64,000 bases of DNA. Origin: JAKQHY01 sp034429475. GTDB taxonomy: Bacteria > Chloroflexota > Anaerolineae > B4-G1 > SLSP01. Of the stretch, positions 6,891 through 14,055 are shown piece after piece. A model generated the notes under the pieces. The model saw only the letters and a program-made list of their open reading frames with translations. It did no database searches and was not told where the DNA came from. The position numbers and the translations under genes are program-made. Numbering within the stretch: the first letter of the stretch is position 1; each line of letters starts with the position of its first letter. The DNA is taken from assembly GCA_034429475.1 (NCBI GenBank), contig DAOUGD010000126.1, positions 62,001 to 126,000 of the forward strand, in the 5' to 3' direction.

Positions 6891-8609
6891 ATGGAAACTT
6901 TAGGCATCAAACGCTGGCAGATTGCCCCGCCGGCGCCAGCGGCTTTCTTTGAGCGGCTGCCGGCGATTCATCCTCTGATCGCGCAAATCCTTTACAACCG
7001 CGGAATCACTGAGACCGACGCCGTGGCCGCCTTCCTGGATTGTCAACTTGTCGCCGACAACCCATTTCAGATGCATGGGATGGAAACGGCGGTCAGGGTG
7101 GTGCGCCAGGCGGTGGCGCGCGGCGACCTGATCGTGGTATATGGCGACTACGACGTGGATGGCGTGACGGCGTGCGCGATTCTCATCCAGACGTTGCGCG
7201 CGCTGGGAGGTCAGGTGACGCCTTACATCCCCAACCGCGAGGACGAAGGCTACGGTCTCAACAAGGACGCCATCACGCTGCTGTCGGAAGATGGCGCGCG
7301 CCTGTTGATCACGGTGGATTGCGGGATCCGTTCGCTGGACGAGGTGGCGTGGGCGCGACGCCAGGGTATGCAGGTGATCGTCACCGACCACCATCATCTG
7401 GCCGACGCACTGCCGCCCGCCGACGCCGTCCTCAATCCCCGCCGCCCAGAGTGTCCCTATCCGTTCAAAGACCTAGCCGGGGTGGGGGTGGCCTACAAGC
7501 TGGCGCAAGCGTTGTTGCGCGTCAACCGGCAGTCGCCGCTGCCTACGACTCGCGCGGAATTGGACGAGGTCGAACTGCTCGACTTGGTGGCGTTGGGTAC
7601 GGTGGCGGATATGGTGCCGTTGTTGGGCGAAAACCACGTCCTGGTCGCCAAAGGGGTAGAAGCCATCAACGCCGCCCGCCGTCCCGGCGTGAATGCCCTG
7701 CTGGCCGTGTCCGGCGCGGAGGTCGGGCAGGTCACGACCAACACCATCGGCTTCATGCTCGCGCCGCGCCTCAATGCGGCGGGACGTATCAGCGAGGCAA
7801 TGACGGCCCTGGACTTGTTGTTGGCCCCGGATATGGCGTCGGCTATGCCGCTGGCGCAAGAATTGGATACCCTCAACCAGGAGCGGCGCACGTTGACGAC
7901 CGATGTGCAGGATCGCGCGCGCGCCCTGATTATGGAGACGGACGAGACGCCGCCCCTGCTCTTTGCCGCTTCCGCCGATTTCCCCCACGGCGTGGTGGGA
8001 TTGGCCGCCAGCCGCCTGTTGGACGAGTTCTACCGCCCGGCCATCGTCGTCTCCATTGAGGGCGAGTGGAGCAAAGGGTCGGCGCGCTCGATCCCGGAAT
8101 TTCACATCACCCAGGCGTTGGATACGATGGCGGACATGTTGTTGCGTCACGGCGGCCACGCGGCGGCGGCCGGCTTCACCGTGCGGACGGAGCGGCTGCC
8201 AGAACTCAAGGCGCGGCTCCTGGCGTTGGCCCGCGAGCAACTGGCCGGCCTGATGCTGACGCCGACGTTCCAGGTGGATGTGGAGGTTCCGCTGGAGATG
8301 CTCTCGTGGGAACTGTACCGGGAAATGGAAAAGTTACAGCCTTTCGGCTACGGCAACCCGACGCCGGTATTCGTCAGCCGCCGGGTGCGGGTGCGCAGCG
8401 CGCGCGCCGTCGGCGCGGATGGCCGTCACCTCAAGCTCTTCCTCTCCGACCAGCAGGGCCGGACGTGGGACGCCATTGCCTTCCGCCAGGGTGAATGGAT
8501 CGGGCGATTGCCGGATTTGATTGATATCGTCTACGTGCTGAAAGTCAACGAGTGGAACGGGCGCGTCAACTTACAACTGGACGTGCATGACATTCACTTT
8601 TCCGAATGA
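6891..8609 (+). CDS. recJ: Single-stranded-DNA-specific exonuclease RecJ
   Basis: A 572-residue member of the DHH phosphoesterase superfamily with the full RecJ layout. RecJ degrades single-stranded DNA 5' to 3' with two metal ions during recombination, mismatch and base-excision repair. The DHH domain shows motif I DYDVDG (residues 86-91), the metal ligands in ITVDCG, and the name motif TDHHH (DHH about 166-168). The DHHA1 part follows (GVVGLAASRL, then HGGHAAAAGF near residues 420-430), and the C-terminal OB-fold segment is FGYGNPTPVFVSRRV. An in-frame GTG at 6834 exists, but GGAG at 6881-6884 lies seven bases from the ATG at 6891, and the protein then starts with family-like sequence (KRWQIAPP). 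Confidence 0.95.
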   Translation: METLGIKRWQIAPPAPAAFFERLPAIHPLIAQILYNRGITETDAVAAFLDCQLVADNPFQMHGMETAVRVVRQAVARGDLIVVYGDYDVDGVTACAILIQTLRALGGQVTPYIPNREDEGYGLNKDAITLLSEDGARLLITVDCGIRSLDEVAWARRQGMQVIVTDHHHLADALPPADAVLNPRRPECPYPFKDLAGVGVAYKLAQALLRVNRQSPLPTTRAELDEVELLDLVALGTVADMVPLLGENHVLVAKGVEAINAARRPGVNALLAVSGAEVGQVTTNTIGFMLAPRLNAAGRISEAMTALDLLLAPDMASAMPLAQELDTLNQERRTLTTDVQDRARALIMETDETPPLLFAASADFPHGVVGLAASRLLDEFYRPAIVVSIEGEWSKGSARSIPEFHITQALDTMADMLLRHGGHAAAAGFTVRTERLPELKARLLALAREQLAGLMLTPTFQVDVEVPLEMLSWELYREMEKLQPFGYGNPTPVFVSRRVRVRSARAVGADGRHLKLFLSDQQGRTWDAIAFRQGEWIGRLPDLIDIVYVLKVNEWNGRVNLQLDVHDIHFSE

Positions 8610-8620
8610 TTGAAGATTTT

Positions 8621-8681
8621 TCTCAACGGATTCAACGGATTTGAACGGATTTTTCCGTTAAATTCGTTAAATCCGTTGAGA
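8621..8681. repeat. Dyad repeat of AACGGATT units
   Basis: TCTCAACGGATT (8621-8632) pairs exactly with AATCCGTTGAGA (8670-8681). Between them are further AACGGAT and CCGTTAAAT units. It occupies most of the gap between recJ and the epimerase gene, and may form a leader hairpin 20 bases before the start codon of the latter. The same family occurs within a coding region at 15317-15374. Confidence 0.88.
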
Positions 8682-8701
8682 TATTGTTATGGAGGGAGAC
8701 T

Positions 8702-9664
8702 ATGCGAGTGTTGGTGACCGGCGCGGCGGGATTTATCGGAAGTAATCTAGCGGAAACGCTGCTGCGACGCGGCGATACGGTGGTGGGGCTGGATAATTTC
8801 TGCGACTATTACAGCCCGGCGCGCAAACGCGCCAACGCAGCGGTCCTGGCGGCTTATCCTGCCTTTACGCTGCACGAGCTGGACCTGCGCGACGAAGCCG
8901 GTGTGGCGCGCGTCATCGCGGAGGGCGTCTTCGACGCGGTGGCGCACCTGGGCGCGTTGGCGGGTGTGCGCTATTCTATCGAGCGCGCGCCGCTCTACAC
9001 CGACGTGAACATCCGGGGCACGGTCAACGTGCTGGAGGGGATGCGCCACGCCGGGACGCCGCACATCGTCTTTGCCTCAACCTCGTCGGTTTATGGCAAG
9101 ACGGAGCGACTACCTTTTAAAGAAGACGATCCCCTCGGCCAACCGTTGGCGCCCTATCCGGCCAGTAAAATCGCCGGGGAGTTGATGGGCTACACGTATC
9201 ACAATCTCTTCAAGCTATCCTTCACGGCGGTGCGCTTCTTCAGCGTCTACGGCCCGCGCGGGCGCCCCGATATGATGCCCTACACCATCACCGACAGCAT
9301 TGTGCATGACAAATCTTTCAAGCTGTTCAACGCGGGCGAGATGTACCGCGACTGGACCTACGTGGGCGACATCGTCCAGGGCCTCATCGCCGCGCTGGAA
9401 CGCCCGTTGGATTACATCCGCCTGAACCTGGGGCGCGGCGAGCCGGTGCGCATGGCCGACTTCGTCACCCTGGTGGAGAAGCTGGTGGGCAAGTCCGCGC
9501 GGATGGAGACGCCGCCCGCCCCCGCCAGCGAGCCGCCCATCACCTACGCCGACATCACCCTGGCGCGTAATCTGCTCGGCTACGATCCGCACGTCTCCGT
9601 AGAAGAAGGGATGACGCGGTTCTGGGAGTGGTATCAGCGTGAGGCGTTAGGAGTGGCGAGTTAG
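8702..9664 (+). CDS. NAD-dependent nucleotide-sugar epimerase (extended SDR family)
   Basis: A 320-residue extended short-chain dehydrogenase/reductase. The Rossmann NAD-binding motif GAAGFIG is at residues 7-13, and the catalytic triad is visible as Ser in ASTSSVYG and Tyr152/Lys156 in YPASK. The DNFCDYY segment after strand 2 and GEMYRDWTYVGDI are typical of UDP-glucuronate/UDP-glucose 4-epimerases, so a 4-epimerisation of a UDP-hexose or hexuronate for surface polysaccharide is the best guess. The start at 8702 follows GGAGGGAGAC. The last codons and the stop lie within a tandem-repeat region (GTTAGGA units), giving an unusual EALGVAS C-terminus. Confidence 0.88.
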   Translation: MRVLVTGAAGFIGSNLAETLLRRGDTVVGLDNFCDYYSPARKRANAAVLAAYPAFTLHELDLRDEAGVARVIAEGVFDAVAHLGALAGVRYSIERAPLYTDVNIRGTVNVLEGMRHAGTPHIVFASTSSVYGKTERLPFKEDDPLGQPLAPYPASKIAGELMGYTYHNLFKLSFTAVRFFSVYGPRGRPDMMPYTITDSIVHDKSFKLFNAGEMYRDWTYVGDIVQGLIAALERPLDYIRLNLGRGEPVRMADFVTLVEKLVGKSARMETPPAPASEPPITYADITLARNLLGYDPHVSVEEGMTRFWEWYQREALGVAS

Positions 9665-9747
9665 GAGTTAGTGCTGAGGACTGAGTGTTGAGGACTGAGT
9701 CTTCGTTGACTCGCTGACTCGCTGATTCGCTTTTTCGCTTTTTCGCT
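9645..9747. repeat. Compound tandem repeat between epimerase gene and hutH
   Basis: The stretch consists of GTTAGGA-type and GAGGACT-type heptamers, then octamers of the form TCGCTGAC / TCGCTTTT up to the hutH ATG. The first part is the reverse complement of sequence at about 11329-11395 on the other side of hutH. It overlaps the last codons of the epimerase gene and provides its TAG stop (9662-9664). Confidence 0.85.
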
Positions 9748-11286
9748 ATGGAAACGATCATCATCACCGGTGAACATTTGACGATGGAGGATGTGGCCGC
9801 CGTGGCGGGGGGGGCGCGGGCGACGTTGGCGCCTTACGCGGCGGAGGCGATGGCGCGGTCGTGGGCGGGCGTGCAGACGCTCCTGGCGCACGGCGAGATC
9901 GCTTACGGGATCACGACGGGCTTCGGCGCATTCAAGGGTCGCATCATTCCGCTGCACGAGGTGGCGGCGTTGCAGCGCAATCTGGTGTTGAGCCACGCGG
10001 CAGGCGTCGGGCCAGCGTTGGACGAGCGGACGGTGCGCGCGGTGATTGCGGTGCGTGTCAATACGCTGGCGATGGGCTATTCCGGCATCCGCCCACAGAC
10101 GGCGGAGGCGCTGCTGGCGCTGTTGAACGCCGGCGTCACGCCGGTGATTCCGGCGTATGGCTCGCTGGGCGCCAGCGGCGATCTGGCCCCGCTGGCGCAT
10201 CTCGCGTGCGTCCTCATTGGCGAGGGCGAGGCGTGGTATGGCGGCGAGCGACTGCCCGGCGGCGTGGCGCTGCGCCGTGCCGGATTGACGCCGGTGGAAC
10301 TTGGCGCGAAGGAAGGGCTGGCCCTGATCAACGGCACGGCGGTGACGACGGCCCTGGGCGCGCTGGTGGAGTTGCGGACCGAGAATCTCATCCGCGCCGC
10401 CGACATCGCGGGCGCGCTCTCGCTGGAGGCGTTGCGCGGCACCGTCGCCGCCTTCGACCCGCGCCTGCACTTCGTCCGCCCGCACCCGCGCCAGGTGGAC
10501 GCGGCGGCGTACATGCGGCGCATCCTCGCCGGCAGCACGTTCGTCCGCCCCCACGATCCCCGCGACATTCAGGACGCCTATAGCTTGCGGTGCATCCCCC
10601 AGGTTCACGGCGCGGTGCGCGACACAGTGGCCTATGCGCGCTGGGCGCTGGAAATCGAACTCAACGCGGTGACGGATAATCCGTTGATTTTCTTCGACGC
10701 GGAAGGCCGCCCGGAGGTGCTGTCGGGCGGCAATTTCCACGCCGAGCCGGTAGGGCTGGCGCTGGATTACCTCAAGCTGGGGATGGTGGAACTGGGCAAC
10801 ATCAGCGAGCGGCGCACGGCCCGGCTGGTGGACGAGGCGCTGAGCAACGGCCTGCCGCCGTTCCTCACGCGCTACGGTGGGCTGGAAAGCGGCTTTATGC
10901 TCGCGCAGTACACGGCGGCGGCGCTGGCCTCGCAGAACAAGGTGCTGGCGCATCCGGCCACGGCGGACTCGATTCCCACGTCCGCCAATACCGAGGATCA
11001 CGTCAGCATGGCGACCAACGCGGCGCACAACACCCGGCAGGTGGTGGACAACGTCGAGTGCATCGTCGCGGTGGAATTGTTGGCAGCCGCGCAGGGGATT
11101 GACTTGCGCCGCGCGCAGTTAGGGCGGACGGCGCAGTTGGGCAAGGGCACGGCGGTGGCCTACGAAGCCGTGCGCTCCTGCGCGCCCTTCCTGGAACACG
11201 ACGCCCCGCTCGCGCCGCTGATCGAATCCGTGCGCGCCCTCATCGCCGGCGGAGAGCTGGTGAAAGCCGTGGACGCGGCGGTGTGA
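9748..11286 (+). CDS. hutH: Histidine ammonia-lyase
   Basis: A 512-residue enzyme of the aromatic amino acid ammonia-lyase family, close to the usual HutH length. It deaminates L-histidine to urocanate without cofactor, using an MIO group formed autocatalytically from an internal Ala-Ser-Gly. That triad is at residues 142-144 (GSLGASGDLAPLAHL). Other family motifs are present: YGITTGFG with the catalytic Tyr, NGTAV, QDAYSLRCIPQVHG, VTDNPL, SGGNFHAEP and the tail TSANTEDHVSM. The gene stands alone: no hutU, hutI or hutG is nearby, and it is flanked by repeats and two SDR genes. It could serve catabolism with enzymes encoded elsewhere or supply urocanate. A related phenylalanine/tyrosine lyase is unlikely given the HutH-type motifs. 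Confidence 0.95.
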   Translation: METIIITGEHLTMEDVAAVAGGARATLAPYAAEAMARSWAGVQTLLAHGEIAYGITTGFGAFKGRIIPLHEVAALQRNLVLSHAAGVGPALDERTVRAVIAVRVNTLAMGYSGIRPQTAEALLALLNAGVTPVIPAYGSLGASGDLAPLAHLACVLIGEGEAWYGGERLPGGVALRRAGLTPVELGAKEGLALINGTAVTTALGALVELRTENLIRAADIAGALSLEALRGTVAAFDPRLHFVRPHPRQVDAAAYMRRILAGSTFVRPHDPRDIQDAYSLRCIPQVHGAVRDTVAYARWALEIELNAVTDNPLIFFDAEGRPEVLSGGNFHAEPVGLALDYLKLGMVELGNISERRTARLVDEALSNGLPPFLTRYGGLESGFMLAQYTAAALASQNKVLAHPATADSIPTSANTEDHVSMATNAAHNTRQVVDNVECIVAVELLAAAQGIDLRRAQLGRTAQLGKGTAVAYEAVRSCAPFLEHDAPLAPLIESVRALIAGGELVKAVDAAV

Positions 11287-11419
11287 AGAGGGGGAGAGGA
11301 GGAGAGGAGGAGAGGGGGAGAGGGGGAGACTCAGTCCTCAGTCCTCAGCACTCAGCACCCCTAACTCGCCACTCCTAACTCCTAACTCCTAACTCCTAAC
11401 TCCTATTTCCTATTTCGCT
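11287..11419. repeat. Compound tandem repeat downstream of hutH
   Basis: Purine-rich GGAGA units (11287-11328) are followed by an uninterrupted run of heptamers that keep one register: CAGTCCT twice, CAGCACT, CAGCACC, then CCTAACT-type units, then CCTATTT twice, ending at the next start codon. Much of it is the inverted counterpart of the repeat at 9645-9700. No ribosome-binding site other than this repeat is seen before the ATG at 11420. Confidence 0.88.
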
Positions 11420-12403
11420 ATGGACGCTTTAGTAACCGGAGCCACCGGGTGTGTGGGGGCCAACATTGTGGAGGCGCTGCTGGCGCGGGGGTATGGCGTG
11501 CGGGCGCTGCGGCGGGCAACGTCGCGGCTGGACGCGCTGGCGGGCCTGACGCCGGAATGGGCGGTGGGGGACGTGCTGGACGAGTCCGCCCTGCGCGCCG
11601 CGATGGACGGCTGCGCGTGGGTGTTCCACGCGGCGGCGGTGTCGCAATACTGGCGCAGCCACCCCGACGAGATTTATCGCGTCAACGTGACGGGGACGCG
11701 CAACGTGCTGTGGGCGGCGCAGGCGTGCGGCGTGCGCCGGGTGATTTTCACCAGTTCCGTGGCTGTGTTAGGCGTGCCGACGCAGCCGGGGCGAATCCTG
11801 GACGAGACGGCGACGTTCAACCTGCATCCGGCGCAATTCCATTACGGGCACAGCAAGTGGTTGGCCGAGGCGGACGTGCAGCGCGCCGTGGCGCAAGGAT
11901 TGGACGTCGTCATCGTCAATCCGGCGTCCGTCATCGGGCAGCGCGATGTGAATTTTGTGGGGGGCGAAATTTTGCGGCTGGTGGCGCGGGGGCTGATGGT
12001 CGTCGCGCCGCCCGGCGCGATGGGGATCGTGGGGGCGCGCGCGGTGGGACTGGGCCACGTCCTGGCGGCGGAGCGGGGGCGCACCGGCGAGCGGTACATC
12101 CTCAACGGCGAAAATGTGCCTCATCGCGCCCTGCTGACGTTGATGGCTGAGGTGACGGGCGCGCGTCCGCCATTGATCACACTGCCGTCGGCGCTGGTGC
12201 GTCTGGCGGCGGGGGCGGTGCGCCTGGCGGGGCGGCTGTGCGGCAAGCCGCTGCCGGTGGACGCGGCGCAGTTGGAGTTGAGCGCGCGGGCGATGTGCTT
12301 TGACGGCGGCAAGGCGCACCGGGAGTTGGATTTTCCTTTGGTGCCGGCGCGCGCGGCGGTGCAGGAGGCGTGGGACTGGTATGGCGCGCATGGCGGATTG
12401 TGA
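11420..12403 (+). CDS. NAD(P)-dependent SDR, dihydroflavonol-reductase/HpnA-like
   Basis: A 327-residue extended SDR. The nucleotide-binding motif GATGCVG starts at residue 7, and the active site is Ser in FTSSVAVLG with Tyr142/Lys146 in YGHSK. The segment VNVTGTRNVLWAAQACGVRR and the C-terminal half (NGENVPHRALLTLMAEVTG) fit the dihydroflavonol-4-reductase-like/HpnA branch, whose members act on sugars, sterols or lipid-linked aldehydes and ketones. The substrate is not predictable. It is preceded by a tandem repeat and closely followed (15 bp) by the TPR gene. It is paralogous at fold level only to the SDR at 8702. Confidence 0.85.
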   Translation: MDALVTGATGCVGANIVEALLARGYGVRALRRATSRLDALAGLTPEWAVGDVLDESALRAAMDGCAWVFHAAAVSQYWRSHPDEIYRVNVTGTRNVLWAAQACGVRRVIFTSSVAVLGVPTQPGRILDETATFNLHPAQFHYGHSKWLAEADVQRAVAQGLDVVIVNPASVIGQRDVNFVGGEILRLVARGLMVVAPPGAMGIVGARAVGLGHVLAAERGRTGERYILNGENVPHRALLTLMAEVTGARPPLITLPSALVRLAAGAVRLAGRLCGKPLPVDAAQLELSARAMCFDGGKAHRELDFPLVPARAAVQEAWDWYGAHGGL

Positions 12404-12418
12404 ACGGGGTGTGGCAGG

Positions 12419-13930
12419 ATGCAGTTAAAGTCGGAGCGGGAGTTGTACCGCCGACGGCGGGAGACGCCGTGGGTGCAATGGTTTGTGGTGATGCTGCTGC
12501 TGGGCATCGGTGGCTACATCGCATATTTAATCCTGGTGCGTATCGAGGCGCGGGTAGTGACGCCGGCCACCCCGACCCCGGCGCCGACGGCCACGCCCTC
12601 ACCCCTGCTGCATATCGCGGAGGCGGAAGAGGCCTACTTTAGCGGTAATTTGGGGGCCGCAATCGTTGCCTACCAGCACGCGTTGGATTTGGAGCCTAAT
12701 CAGACTGAACTGTACGTGATTTTGTCGCGTCTGCTAACGTTGCAGGAGCAGCCGGAGCGGGGGCTGTTGATGGCGAAGGAGGCGCTGCGCCGTCAGCCAG
12801 ATAACGCGCGAGCGTGGGCGTTGGCAGGGTTGGCGTATGACTGGCTGGGGCTGCCCTACGAGGCGATTGCGGCGTGCGAAAAGGCGTTGGAACTCGATCC
12901 GACGTTGCCGGAGGCGTATGCGTATCTGGCCGAAGCGTATATGGATGTCGGGAACTGGTTTGCCGCGAATGACGCTATCGGCACGGCGATGGAATTGGAC
13001 GACGCCAATGTGGACGTGCTGCGCAATTACGGCTACGTATTAGAAAACCAGGGCAACTATTATGGGGCGATTGAGTCCTATAAAAAGGCGTTGGAGATTC
13101 AGCCGTTGGGATATGTTTACACGTCTATCGGACGCAACGCCGGCGCCGTGAACAATTTGCCGATGGCGCGGGATGCTTACAAAGAGGCGATCCAGTTTGA
13201 TCCGGGCAACGCGCTGTTGCTGGATAACCTGGGATGGGTGTATTTGTTGATGGGGGACTACGACAATGCCCGGTCGGTGCTGCGCCAGGCATTGGATCTC
13301 GATCCCATCAACTCTGACGCGGCTGCGCATCTGGCGACTCTGTACTATTACCAGCGCAATTACGAAGGCGCCATTGAACTGTTTCAACCGGCGATCCGCT
13401 ACGGCGAGGCCCGCTCGCGGCGCCGGACGGTATTTTTTGTGATTACAGAAGAAGATTTGGGGCAGATAGGCGCAAAGCCCTCGGCCACGGAAGTGGCGCG
13501 TGCGGAATTTGTGCATCCATTAAATGTGGATATGCCCCTGCGCGCCGCGTTCGACGGCACTGAAGCAAATAGGGGGGGTCGGGGATACGTGCGGCTGGAT
13601 GTGGGCAATGGGCGGTATTCGTTGCGGTTGACGCAGATAGCGCCGCCGTCGCCCGCCAAGGTGTACGTAGGATGGTTCCTCCCTTTGCTGACGCCGGAGC
13701 GCGCGACGGTGCGCACGGAGCCGATTTTCCTGACTCCCGATGGCCGGGCAGAACTCGAAGGCGAAACTGGGACGGTGAAGGGTCCGCCGATTGAGACGTA
13801 TTATACTTTGGCGCTGTGTTATTATTTTTTGGATGAGTGCAACAATGCGCAACCTTACATTCAGACTGCGCTGCGCCTGGACCCGGAAGACGCCAACGCC
13901 CGGCAAACGCTGAGCCTCTGTCAGCAGTGA
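12419..13930 (+). CDS. Membrane-anchored TPR protein
   Basis: A 503-residue protein with a basic cytoplasmic start (KSERELYRRRRETP), a single membrane helix at about residues 20-44, a Pro/Thr linker (ATPTPAPTATPSP), and then at least seven tetratricopeptide repeats to about residue 330, so the TPR domain lies outside the membrane. Examples are AIAACEKALELDPTLPEAY and ARSVLRQALDLDPINSDA. Residues about 350-455 form a separate, probably beta-rich domain, after which one more TPR closes the protein (AQPYIQTALRLDPEDANA). It likely scaffolds extracytoplasmic complexes, perhaps envelope polymer assembly given the adjacent YfhO-like gene, but this is inference. A run of seven G at 13567-13573 lies inside the gene. 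Confidence 0.82.
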   Translation: MQLKSERELYRRRRETPWVQWFVVMLLLGIGGYIAYLILVRIEARVVTPATPTPAPTATPSPLLHIAEAEEAYFSGNLGAAIVAYQHALDLEPNQTELYVILSRLLTLQEQPERGLLMAKEALRRQPDNARAWALAGLAYDWLGLPYEAIAACEKALELDPTLPEAYAYLAEAYMDVGNWFAANDAIGTAMELDDANVDVLRNYGYVLENQGNYYGAIESYKKALEIQPLGYVYTSIGRNAGAVNNLPMARDAYKEAIQFDPGNALLLDNLGWVYLLMGDYDNARSVLRQALDLDPINSDAAAHLATLYYYQRNYEGAIELFQPAIRYGEARSRRRTVFFVITEEDLGQIGAKPSATEVARAEFVHPLNVDMPLRAAFDGTEANRGGRGYVRLDVGNGRYSLRLTQIAPPSPAKVYVGWFLPLLTPERATVRTEPIFLTPDGRAELEGETGTVKGPPIETYYTLALCYYFLDECNNAQPYIQTALRLDPEDANARQTLSLCQQ

Positions 13931-14055
13931 AAGTCTATCTGAAAATTCGGTTTAACCCGCGCTTTGCGCCTAAAGGCGCGAGTTGAAGGGCGTTTTTTTG
14001 GGCGGCGGGCGCAACTCGCTGCCCAAAGTCCCTCTTGAAATGAGATGGTTTCACA

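Noticed and set aside
9661..11028. Long open frame (455 codons) on the minus strand opposite hutH
   Set aside because: It is Arg/His-rich, matches no family and mirrors the codon pattern of hutH, which is unmistakable on the + strand. It is a shadow of a GC-rich gene.
13959..13998. Terminator after the second TPR gene
   Set aside because: Short GC stems (GCGCC-TAAA-GGCGC) and a run of seven T exist, but the T-run is separated from the stem by about 14 bases, so the call is not secure.
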